Origin: Bacteroidia bacterium | GTDB taxonomy: Bacteria; Bacteroidota; Bacteroidia; UKL13-3 | Length of the DNA: 6,029 nucleotides | Reading direction: 5' to 3' | Assembly (NCBI GenBank): GCA_019454865.1 | Contig: JACFNJ010000150.1 | Location: 1 to 6,029 of the forward strand | Part shown: positions 1 through 6,029 of the stretch, piece after piece | Layout: every line of letters starts with the position of its first letter | Numbering within the stretch: position 1 is the stretch's first letter | Program-made: the position numbers and the translations under genes | Notes under the pieces: generated by a model | Databases searched by the model: none | Told to the model about the DNA's origin: nothing | What the model saw: the letters and a program-made list of their open reading frames with translations, nothing else

Positions 1-190
1 GTTATAGTTTTTTAAGTTAGTGGATATTGCATTTACAAAAGGTTTATATACGAATATTAAAGTGCAAATCCTTGTTGTTGTAAGTGTTTAGCGCTTCAAA
101 TAAAATAGACAATTTGAATTTTACTACGTGGATAATTGATAGATATAATAGCTACAAAGTATTGTTAAAAGGCTACTTAAAGCATATCCA
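1..190. other. Non-coding stretch, no gene recognised
   Basis: All three plus-strand frames meet a stop codon within the first 18 bases, so no gene enters from the left on that strand. On the minus strand the longest open stretch (44-151) has no ATG or GTG and looks random. The stretch is AT-rich and lies downstream of the minus-strand membrane protein gene. I see no tRNA-like cloverleaf, no strong hairpin followed by a T-run, and no repeat array. It is probably a 3' flank or spacer. Confidence 0.6.
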
Positions 191-1000
191 TTAATAATTC
201 ATTATTAATAAAACGATTGAAAATATTGAAAACGAAATACCCATCAGATAAAATAACAGTATTGTGTATTTCGACTCAAAAACAATCTCGTTGGCAATTC
301 CTTGTTTTTTCCACCAACGTATGTATGCTGCAACCGGTGCTAAAAAAAGAAGAAAGATAAAGAAGTGTAACAAATGATTGGTTTTGTACAGGTGCATAAG
401 CAGTAGTAACATGCCAACACCCATTAAAATAATTCCAAAATTAATTGTACGCAAATTTCCCATCTTCGTTGCCAGCGTTTCGTTGCTTAATCTTAAATCT
501 TCGTTTTTATATAATACCAAGCCGAAACAATAAAAAGCACACACAAACAAAGCAATTGCTTGCATCGCTATACCACTACTTTTATCCGGCATTACGGCTT
601 CTTCAATAATTGCATAAAGTAACAATCCATTAGTTATAAACTGAAAAACAAATGCTCCTATTGCTTTTTTGTTTATTGCTGTTTTAGGATAGTAATAAAA
701 AAAATTAAGTGTGACATAAACAATTGCATAAACACAAAGTTTAACAGAAAAGAAAAATGCAATACCAACAAGTAGTATAAATAAGCCAAACGAACTTGCA
801 GAAGTTAACTTATCTTTTTGTAAAAAAACATTTTCAAAAAACCAACCAAAAGGCAATAACAACAAATGAATAAAAGCCACAATTGATATTGCTAATACAA
901 TATTGGCTATTGGAGATGATTGACTAATAACAAATAAAGTAACAGGCAACAACAAAAGCCCCTTTTTTATGCATTGTAAATACGATTGGTATAAAATCAT
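191..1000 (-). CDS. Multi-pass membrane protein, divergent UbiA-like prenyltransferase family member
   Basis: This is a 269-residue, very hydrophobic protein with about eight or nine predicted membrane helices (roughly residues 14-28, 31-54, 71-86, 88-104, 114-131, 143-163, 186-203, 208-226 and 247-267). That number fits the UbiA superfamily, whose members transfer polyprenyl groups to aromatic or other acceptors within the membrane. Three places recall that family. ENVFLQKDK (56-64) sits where NDxxD is expected. YYYPKTAINKK (102-112) resembles the YSxPxxRLK loop. YKNEDLRLSNETLATKMG (164-181) resembles the second DxxxD...TLAxxLG segment. The metal-binding acids are poorly kept: V58 and Q61 replace the Asp residues of motif one, and Y164 replaces the first Asp of motif two, although D168 remains. 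Catalysis is therefore doubtful. The ATG at 1000 is the natural start, placing a short basic segment before the first helix. The gene is transcribed away from the two-component pair. It could also be an unrelated membrane protein; the family call rests on pattern memory alone. Confidence 0.55.
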   Translation of the reverse strand: MILYQSYLQCIKKGLLLLPVTLFVISQSSPIANIVLAISIVAFIHLLLLPFGWFFENVFLQKDKLTSASSFGLFILLVGIAFFFSVKLCVYAIVYVTLNFFYYYPKTAINKKAIGAFVFQFITNGLLLYAIIEEAVMPDKSSGIAMQAIALFVCAFYCFGLVLYKNEDLRLSNETLATKMGNLRTINFGIILMGVGMLLLLMHLYKTNHLLHFFIFLLFLAPVAAYIRWWKKQGIANEIVFESKYTILLFYLMGISFSIFSIVLLIMNY

Positions 1001-1004
1001 GGAA

Positions 1005-1012
1005 CAAAATTA
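1005..1012 (-). promoter_or_regulatory. Candidate -7 promoter element for the minus-strand membrane protein gene
   Basis: On the minus strand this reads TAATTTTG, a perfect match to the Bacteroidota -7 consensus TAnnTTTG. It ends only 4 nt before the ATG at 1000, so transcription would begin at or very near the start codon. No TTG or TTTG lies at the usual -33 distance (plus-strand 1030-1040 has no CAA), which weakens the call. In sequence this AT-rich the motif could occur by chance. Confidence 0.35.
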
Positions 1013-1120
1013 TCGTAAAATAATTATTAAGAAAATTTTATAAGTTCTTTAAAACCCTTACCAAATAAGTAACTTGCAACAGTTTGGCAATATTTGTCTT
1101 GTATTATTCTATTATATTAA

Positions 1121-1145
1121 CAAGCCTTATTCGTGTCAAGCCTTA
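1121..1145 (+). repeat. 9-bp direct repeat upstream of the two-component operon, candidate operator
   Basis: CAAGCCTTA occurs at 1121-1129 and again, identically, at 1137-1145, separated by 7 bp (16-bp period). The second copy ends 7 bp before the TACATTTG promoter motif, and the pair spans the -33 region. OmpR/PhoB-family regulators commonly bind tandem direct half-sites, often in their own promoters, so autoregulation is a reasonable inference. The 16-bp period is longer than the roughly 10-11 bp usual for that family, which counts against it. Confidence 0.4.
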
Positions 1146-1160
1146 ATTTAAGTACATTTG
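1130..1160 (+). promoter_or_regulatory. Candidate promoter of the response regulator-kinase operon
   Basis: TACATTTG at 1153-1160 matches the Bacteroidota -7 consensus TAnnTTTG exactly. A weak -33 element, TTCG at 1130-1133 (one mismatch to TTTG), lies 19 bp upstream. Transcription would start around 1164-1168, leaving a leader of only about 7-11 nt before the ATG at 1175. This placement also argues against the upstream in-frame GTG at 1133 as the translation start, because it would lie ahead of the transcription start. Confidence 0.5.
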
Positions 1161-1174
1161 TTAAAATTTCTTTT

Positions 1175-1873
1175 ATGGACAAAGCGCATATTTTAATAGT
1201 TGAAGATGAAACCACTTTAGGATTGCTTCTAAAAGAAAATCTTAAAACAAAAAACTTCATTGCCAAATTAGCTAAAGATGGTGAAGAGGGCTGGAAATAC
1301 TTTAGTACCGAAAGATTTGATTTGTGTATAATTGATATTAACATGCCTAAGCTAAATGGGTTTGAATTGGCAAAACGCATTAGAGAAAAAAACACTATTG
1401 TGCCAATAATTTTTTTAACAGCAAACTCATCACAAGACGATAAAATACGTGGATTTGATTATGGTGCAGACGAGTATATTACCAAGCCATTCAATTTTGA
1501 AGAGTTGGTTGCTCGCATTAAAGCAATATTGAAGCGTACACAATATGCACAACAAGACTTAGCCAGTAAACATGAACAATTTATCATTGGAAATACCACC
1601 ATAGATGTTACTAACCACAAGCTATTGATAAATGGAACAGAAAAGAAAATTACCACCACCGAAGGTTTATTATTTAAACTACTGTTGAGTAATAAAAATC
1701 AATTAATAACAAGAAACACAATTTTAATTCAGGTATGGGGTAGGGATGATTATTACACAGCGCGAAACTTGGATGTGTATATAAACAAGTTACGAAAATT
1801 GATTAAAGATGATCAATCAGTAGAGATTGTTAACGTACATGGATCAGGATTTAAAATAGTAGAAAAAATATAA
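1175..1873 (+). CDS. Two-component response regulator, OmpR/PhoB family
   Basis: This 232-residue cytoplasmic transcription factor has a receiver domain (about 4-118) and a winged-helix DNA-binding domain (about 137-230), the standard size and order for the family. Receiver landmarks are the acidic pair E10-D11, phospho-acceptor D54 in CIIDINMP, switch residues T82 and Y101, and K104 in ITKPF. The C-terminal half shows TTTEGLLFKLL (160-170), VWGRDD (187-192), the recognition helix around NLDVYINKLRKL (198-209) and the wing hairpin near HGSGFKI (222-228). All key residues are present, so it should be phosphorylatable and DNA-binding. I chose the ATG at 1175 over the in-frame GTG at 1133 because the receiver fold begins at once after it and a promoter motif lies between the two. 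The stop is 8 nt before the kinase gene, which indicates co-transcription and a cognate pair. Target genes cannot be told from sequence, and I do not assign a symbol. Confidence 0.93.
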   Translation: MDKAHILIVEDETTLGLLLKENLKTKNFIAKLAKDGEEGWKYFSTERFDLCIIDINMPKLNGFELAKRIREKNTIVPIIFLTANSSQDDKIRGFDYGADEYITKPFNFEELVARIKAILKRTQYAQQDLASKHEQFIIGNTTIDVTNHKLLINGTEKKITTTEGLLFKLLLSNKNQLITRNTILIQVWGRDDYYTARNLDVYINKLRKLIKDDQSVEIVNVHGSGFKIVEKI

Positions 1874-1881
1874 CGGGCTTT

Positions 1882-3870
1882 ATGCAGCTCAAGCAATACC
1901 TCTGGATAGTTTGTATCATTTTTCAGCTTAGTGTAAAAGCACAACAAGCAGATAGTATATTACAAACCATACAAACCGCTTCGGATAATGAAAAATTTGG
2001 CGTGTACATAAAACTTGCCGAATTAAACACAAATACTAACCCTTTTAAAGCAATTGAGTTTGCCAATAATGCTTTAACATATAAGCAAAATAACGAGCAA
2101 GAAGCTATTGCTCAAAAACTACTAGGAACATTATATTACCGCACCGGTAACATTAACAAATCCATTGAATGTTTTACAACAAATATTGAATTAGAAAACC
2201 AACTAAAAAACGAACAACGAAAAGCACAATCACAAAGTGCATTAGGTGGTGCATACTTTGCAGCCGGAAAACTGTCGGATGCAGCATACAATTATTTACA
2301 AGCTTTGCGCTACTTTGAAGAGGTGCAAGACAAAAACAGTATGGTTAGTGTTTATTCCGGATTGGCAAATATTTATACCAAGCAAAACAATTTTAGCAAG
2401 GCATTAGAATATAATCTGAAAGCAATTGAAATTTATGAAACATCAAGTAATGAGTTTAAAAAACTATTAGGCTACGAACAAATTGGCAACCTGTATTTAC
2501 GTCAGCGTAATTATTCAAAATCATTTGATTATTATAATAAAGCTTTGCGCATTTATCAAGAAATGAACAACAATGCGGGCGAAGCTTCTATTCGGTTTCA
2601 ATTGGGAAACACCTACATCCAATCCGGTGAATTCGAATCGGCAATTGAACAATTCAATGCGGCACTTATTCTTTCCCAAAAATTAAAAATACTTCCGCTT
2701 GAAGCCGCTAATAATAATGAATTAGCAAAAGCGTATGAACAACTTGGTAAACTTGAGTTAGCTTTAAAACATGCAAACGCTGCAAAAATAATTGCTACGC
2801 AATCACACCTTAAAATAGAACAAGAAACTGCATACGAAACTTTAGCGAGACTTTATAACGCAACACAAAAAACACAGCATGCCAAAACTTTTGAAACACT
2901 GAGTAAAAATATTAAAGACTCTATTTATAACGATAGCACTTTAAAAAAACTTGTCGATTTGCAATTGCTTTATGAAAGTGAGAAAAGCAAACAACAAATT
3001 CAATTGCAAGAAAAAGAACAGGAAATTTTGGCAAATAATTTACTTAAAGAAAAACAAAAGAAAACAATTCTATTAGTGGGTTTTCTTATACTTCTTGTTT
3101 TCTTTATTATGATATTGGTATTGTATTTTCAAAACAAGAAACAAACCAAAATACTTTTTCAGCGAAAAGAAGAATTAAAACAACTGAATACTGTAAAAGA
3201 CAGATTTTTTTCAATTATATCACACGATTTAAGAAACAATCTTACTACAATGCGATTATACTTTGAGCTTGCTTCTAACCCGGATTACAAGCCGGAAGAA
3301 AATAGTCTGCAAGAGTTGAGCAAACAAATTTCTTCATCAGTAGATAATACAATTGAACTACTAGAAAACCTTTTGGTATGGGCACAAACACAAGTAAATG
3401 GCATTAAGGTTAATCTCAAAAAAATATCTGTTAATACTTTGGTGAAAGACAACATTGCTTTACTAAGTGCAACCGCTCTTCAAAAGGAAATTCAATTAAC
3501 CAATACAACTTCGGATGATTGTGTATTAGCAGATGAAGACATGCTGAACCTGGTATTGCGAAACTTGATATCTAATGCAATAAAGTTTACAAGCAATGGT
3601 GGTAAGGTTTACGTGCACTCACAACGAAAAGAAAACAATGTATTAATAGAAATTACAGACACGGGTGTAGGAATAAGCGAAGAAGCCCAAAAGCAATTAT
3701 TTACAAGAAACCTAAACCCAAGTACATTAGGAACAGCCAACGAAAAAGGAACAGGTTTGGGATTAATTTTATGTAAAGAGTTTATCGAAAAAAACAACGG
3801 CACCATATCCATTGAAAGCGAAGAAGGAAAAGGAAGCACCTTTAAAATTTTATTACCGCTTGCGATATAG
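1882..3870 (+). CDS. TPR-containing membrane sensor histidine kinase
   Basis: The 662-residue protein begins with a signal peptide (1-20, likely cleaved after VKA). About seven tetratricopeptide repeats follow (roughly 77-347; an eighth, weak one near 37-70), then a charged, Gln/Glu/Lys-rich probable coiled coil (366-394) and one membrane helix (394-416). A cytoplasmic linker helix (417-440) leads to the dimerisation/phospho-acceptor domain with H448 in SIISHDLRNNL. The ATPase domain has the N-box NLISNAIKFT (561-570), G1 DTGVGIS (593-599) and G2 EKGTGLGL (621-628). The TPR region should therefore lie outside the cytoplasmic membrane and sense a protein or peptide partner or envelope state, although no ligand can be named. 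There is no HAMP or PAS domain and no receiver domain, so the phosphate must go to a separate regulator, evidently the gene 8 nt upstream. D449 and N452 fit the D/ExxN/T motif of kinases that also dephosphorylate their regulator. N453 replaces the usual proline of the H-box. The ATG at 1882 is chosen because it gives the signal peptide. Confidence 0.93.
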   Translation: MQLKQYLWIVCIIFQLSVKAQQADSILQTIQTASDNEKFGVYIKLAELNTNTNPFKAIEFANNALTYKQNNEQEAIAQKLLGTLYYRTGNINKSIECFTTNIELENQLKNEQRKAQSQSALGGAYFAAGKLSDAAYNYLQALRYFEEVQDKNSMVSVYSGLANIYTKQNNFSKALEYNLKAIEIYETSSNEFKKLLGYEQIGNLYLRQRNYSKSFDYYNKALRIYQEMNNNAGEASIRFQLGNTYIQSGEFESAIEQFNAALILSQKLKILPLEAANNNELAKAYEQLGKLELALKHANAAKIIATQSHLKIEQETAYETLARLYNATQKTQHAKTFETLSKNIKDSIYNDSTLKKLVDLQLLYESEKSKQQIQLQEKEQEILANNLLKEKQKKTILLVGFLILLVFFIMILVLYFQNKKQTKILFQRKEELKQLNTVKDRFFSIISHDLRNNLTTMRLYFELASNPDYKPEENSLQELSKQISSSVDNTIELLENLLVWAQTQVNGIKVNLKKISVNTLVKDNIALLSATALQKEIQLTNTTSDDCVLADEDMLNLVLRNLISNAIKFTSNGGKVYVHSQRKENNVLIEITDTGVGISEEAQKQLFTRNLNPSTLGTANEKGTGLGLILCKEFIEKNNGTISIESEEGKGSTFKILLPLAI

Positions 3871-4036
3871 TTTTTATCCGGATTAAGTATTGAATAAATC
3901 AAAATACCTGGTTTGAAAAGGAAAACAGCTTGATTAAATTTTATAAACCTGCTGAAAATCATACCAAAATACATTTCATAGAATTTGGGCAGTTACTCAT
4001 TTTAAGCCTATCTTCGCGCAAAAATTTAGAATTATC
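3871..4036. other. Intergenic region between the kinase gene and sucA
   Basis: The 166-nt gap separates two plus-strand genes. No convincing rho-independent terminator is visible. The palindrome ATCCGGAT (3876-3883) has no loop, and its T-run lies before it, not after. CAGC/GCTG (3926-3929 and 3951-3954) is a 4-bp match with a long AT-rich loop. The right part holds the candidate sucA promoter. The gap length and that promoter suggest that sucA is a separate transcription unit, though read-through from the kinase gene cannot be excluded. Confidence 0.6.
3984..4016 (+). promoter_or_regulatory. Candidate sucA promoter
   Basis: TTTG at 3984-3987 matches the Bacteroidota -33 element. After a 21-bp spacer, TATCTTCG at 4009-4016 matches the -7 consensus TAnnTTTG at all but one position (C for T). 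The start point would be near 4020-4024, giving a leader of about 13-17 nt before the ATG at 4037. Both elements at workable spacing make this the best-formed promoter in the window. Like the other starts here, sucA has no Shine-Dalgarno sequence, only an A/T-rich stretch. Confidence 0.55.
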
Positions 4037-6029
4037 ATGGATAAATTCTCTTATATCTCAAACGGAGATGTAAATGCAATCGAGGCTTTATATCAGCAAT
4101 ATGTATCCGACAATGATTCGGTTGATTTTGGTTGGAAAAAATTCTTTGAAGGATTTGAATTAGGACAACAAAAATTTAATGCCAACGGAGGAGCAAAAGT
4201 TACGGCACTAAGCCAAGATTCAATTAAAGAAATAAATGTTCTAAACCTGATTCATGGGTATCGTTCAAGAGGACATTTGTTTACAAAAACAAATCCGGTA
4301 AGAGAACGTAGAAAATACGAGCCTAATTTAGATATTAAAAACTTTGGCTTGGAGCCAGCGGATTTAGATAAAACATTTAATGCAGGAATTGAGGTGGGCT
4401 TAGGAGCGGCAAAGCTTAAAGATATTATTGCATTATTAGAACAAACCTATTGCCAAAGCATTGGAGTAGAATACATGTACATGCGCAATCCAAACCAACT
4501 CAATTGGCTAAAAACCAAAATGGAATCTGTGCGCAATACACCAAGTTGTACAATTGCCGAAAAACGACATATACTAAGCAAGCTTAATCAAGCTACAGTT
4601 TTTGAAAACTTTTTACATACAAAATTTGTTGGTCAAAAAAGATTTTCATTGGAAGGAATAGAAACACTTATTCCTGCTTTGGATACAATTATACAACACG
4701 GTGCTGAATTAGGAATTGAAGAGTATGTATTGGGAATGGCACATCGCGGACGCTTAAATGTATTAGCAAATATTTTAAATAAAACCTACGAAGAGATTTT
4801 TAAAGAGTTTGAAGGTAAAGCTTATGAAGAAGCCCTGTTTGAAGGAGATGTAAAATACCATTTGGGATACGGTACACAAATAAAAACAGAAAAAGGCAAA
4901 ACCATAAACTTAAGCTTATCCCCTAATCCATCACATTTAGAAACCGTAGGACCTGTTGTAAACGGTATTACAAGAGCACGAATTGAAAACAAACACAACC
5001 ACGATTTTTCAAAAATTACTTCAATATTAATTCATGGTGATGCATCAATTGCCGGCCAAGGAGTGGTGTATGAAATGGTGCAAATGGCGGGGTTAAAAGC
5101 CTATAATGTAGGCGGAACTGTTCATGTTGTTACAAATAATCAGATTGGTTTCACAACCAACTACCAAGATGGAAGAACAAGTATATATTGTACTGATGTA
5201 GCAAAAATCACAGCAAGCCCTGTATTCCATGTAAATGCAGACGATGTTGAGGCTGTAGTATATACCATGAAACTAGCAATTGAGTATCGTCAACAGTTCA
5301 ATACCGATGTGTTTATAGACTTATTGGGTTATAGAAAATATGGGCACAATGAAGGCGATGAGCCGCGTTTTACTCAGCCATTACTATACAAAGCAATAGC
5401 AGCACATCCAAATCCACGCGAAATATACAACCAAAAACTTTTGAGTGCAGGAAGTGTAGAGGCTGATTTGGCTAAAGAAATGGAAAAGGAATTTAGAAAG
5501 TTGTTGCAAGAAAAACTTGAATCGGCAAAACTTGCAGACGCAACTCCCGCTTCTTCATTCATTAAAGAAATTTGGAATGGCTATCATACCTCAACTGAAA
5601 AAGATTTTGAAACACAACCCAAAACAGCAATATCAAAAGAATTGTTTTTGTCCTTAGCAGATAAATTAACAAACATTCCGGAAAACTTTAATGCTTTTAG
5701 CAAAGTAAAAAAACTCATGACGGATCGTAAGAAGATGATAACAGAAAACAATTACGATTGGGCTATGGGTGAGTTGATGGCTTATGCTACTTTAGCAAAC
5801 GAGGGCTTTGGTGTAAGAATGAGCGGACAAGATGTAGAACGAGGAACATTTTCACATCGACATGCTATAATAAAGCAAGAAGATAGTGAAAAATCATACA
5901 ATACTTTTGACAACTTAGGTGCTGATAAAAACGCCCCTGTTGATTTTTATAACTCCCTTCTATCCGAGTATGCTGTATTGGGGTTTGAGTATGGTTATAG
6001 TATAATAACACCAAAACACCTTACAATTT
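4037..6029 (+). CDS. sucA: 2-oxoglutarate dehydrogenase E1 component (3' end outside window)
   Basis: This is the thiamine-diphosphate-dependent E1 subunit of the 2-oxoglutarate dehydrogenase complex. It decarboxylates 2-oxoglutarate and passes the succinyl group to the lipoyl arm of E2 in the TCA cycle, in the cytoplasm. The frame is open from the ATG to the window edge (664 complete codons), about 70% of the usual length of roughly 900-930 residues, so only the C-terminal part is missing. The N-terminal E2-binding segment is recognisable (NGDVNAIEALYQQYVSDNDS, 9-28, then GWKKFF). Family blocks follow: IHGYRSRGHLFTKTNP (72-87), GMAHRGRLNVL (233-243), PSHLETVGPVV (298-308), the cofactor/Mg motif GDASIAGQG (334-342) ending at NNQIGFTT (367-374), YGHNEGDEPRFTQP (435-448), DWAMGE (574-579, with the likely cofactor-activating Glu) and MSGQDVERGTFSHRHA (595-610). 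The long N-terminal region and the HRGRLN/HNEGDEP blocks separate it from pyruvate dehydrogenase E1. The E2 gene (sucB) may lie just downstream, but that is outside this window. Nothing is broken or missing in the visible part. Confidence 0.97.
   Translation, partial: MDKFSYISNGDVNAIEALYQQYVSDNDSVDFGWKKFFEGFELGQQKFNANGGAKVTALSQDSIKEINVLNLIHGYRSRGHLFTKTNPVRERRKYEPNLDIKNFGLEPADLDKTFNAGIEVGLGAAKLKDIIALLEQTYCQSIGVEYMYMRNPNQLNWLKTKMESVRNTPSCTIAEKRHILSKLNQATVFENFLHTKFVGQKRFSLEGIETLIPALDTIIQHGAELGIEEYVLGMAHRGRLNVLANILNKTYEEIFKEFEGKAYEEALFEGDVKYHLGYGTQIKTEKGKTINLSLSPNPSHLETVGPVVNGITRARIENKHNHDFSKITSILIHGDASIAGQGVVYEMVQMAGLKAYNVGGTVHVVTNNQIGFTTNYQDGRTSIYCTDVAKITASPVFHVNADDVEAVVYTMKLAIEYRQQFNTDVFIDLLGYRKYGHNEGDEPRFTQPLLYKAIAAHPNPREIYNQKLLSAGSVEADLAKEMEKEFRKLLQEKLESAKLADATPASSFIKEIWNGYHTSTEKDFETQPKTAISKELFLSLADKLTNIPENFNAFSKVKKLMTDRKKMITENNYDWAMGELMAYATLANEGFGVRMSGQDVERGTFSHRHAIIKQEDSEKSYNTFDNLGADKNAPVDFYNSLLSEYAVLGFEYGYSIITPKHLTI

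Noticed and set aside
82..96. Imperfect hairpin AAGTGT-TTA-GCGCTT considered as a terminator for the minus-strand gene.
   Set aside because: The stem is short with two wobble pairs, and no T-run follows on either strand.
44..151. Minus-strand open stretch of about 36 codons ending at a stop at 44-46.
   Set aside because: It has no ATG or GTG start and no recognisable protein feature. The length is expected by chance.
1133..1174. In-frame GTG at 1133 as an alternative start adding 14 residues to the response regulator.
   Set aside because: The extra residues are not part of a receiver domain, and the segment contains the second copy of the direct repeat and the TACATTTG promoter motif. The ATG at 1175 begins directly before the receiver fold.
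1117..1395. Minus-strand open frame of 92 codons.
   Set aside because: Most of it lies antisense to the well-supported receiver domain, and its translation shows no domain or motif. It is a shadow of the regulator gene.
1459..1659. Minus-strand open frame of 66 codons.
   Set aside because: It lies wholly antisense to the response regulator, with no recognisable product.
3876..3883. Palindrome ATCCGGAT just after the kinase stop codon, considered as a terminator or operator.
   Set aside because: It is only 8 bp with no loop, and the T-run precedes it. A palindrome this short is not significant.
3609..3974. Minus-strand open frame of 121 codons.
   Set aside because: About two thirds overlaps the conserved ATPase domain of the kinase in antisense. 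The rest runs into the intergenic region, with no recognisable domain.
3970..3977. TACATTTC as an alternative -7 element for sucA.
   Set aside because: It lacks the final G of TAnnTTTG and has no TTTG at the right distance upstream. The pair at 3984-4016 fits better.
5374..5562. Minus-strand open frame of 62 codons.
   Set aside because: It lies antisense inside sucA, in a stretch that aligns well with the E1 protein on the plus strand.

Overview
This window looks like an ordinary chromosomal segment of a low-GC member of the Bacteroidota. The evidence is the AT-rich composition, the absence of Shine-Dalgarno sequences before the genes, promoter-like TAnnTTTG motifs of the Bacteroidota type, and a sensor kinase architecture (secreted TPR domain, one membrane helix, histidine kinase) typical of that phylum. 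The genus cannot be told from the sequence.

Layout: positions 1-190 hold no gene that I can support. A minus-strand gene (191-1000) encodes a 269-residue multi-helix membrane protein. I read it as a distant, probably catalytically degenerate relative of UbiA-type prenyltransferases. A divergent intergenic region (1001-1174) follows. It carries a candidate promoter in each direction and a 9-bp direct repeat just upstream of the plus-strand promoter motif. Next come two plus-strand genes 8 nt apart: an OmpR/PhoB-type response regulator (1175-1873) and a TPR-containing membrane sensor histidine kinase (1882-3870). After a 166-nt gap with a good candidate promoter, the window ends inside sucA, the E1 component of 2-oxoglutarate dehydrogenase (4037 to beyond 6029).

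How the genes work together: the regulator and kinase almost certainly form a cognate two-component pair. The kinase would sense through its TPR domain outside the cytoplasmic membrane, autophosphorylate on H448 and pass the phosphate to D54 of the regulator, which binds DNA through its winged helix. The repeat CAAGCCTTA-N7-CAAGCCTTA in front of the pair is a candidate autoregulatory operator. sucA is a core TCA-cycle gene that appears to have its own promoter, and nothing solid links it to the two-component pair. I see no mobile element, CRISPR array, RNA gene or defence-like system, and no convincing undescribed system. The points most worth a second look are the degenerate UbiA-like protein, the direct repeat, and promoter motifs so close to start codons that the transcripts may have little or no leader.
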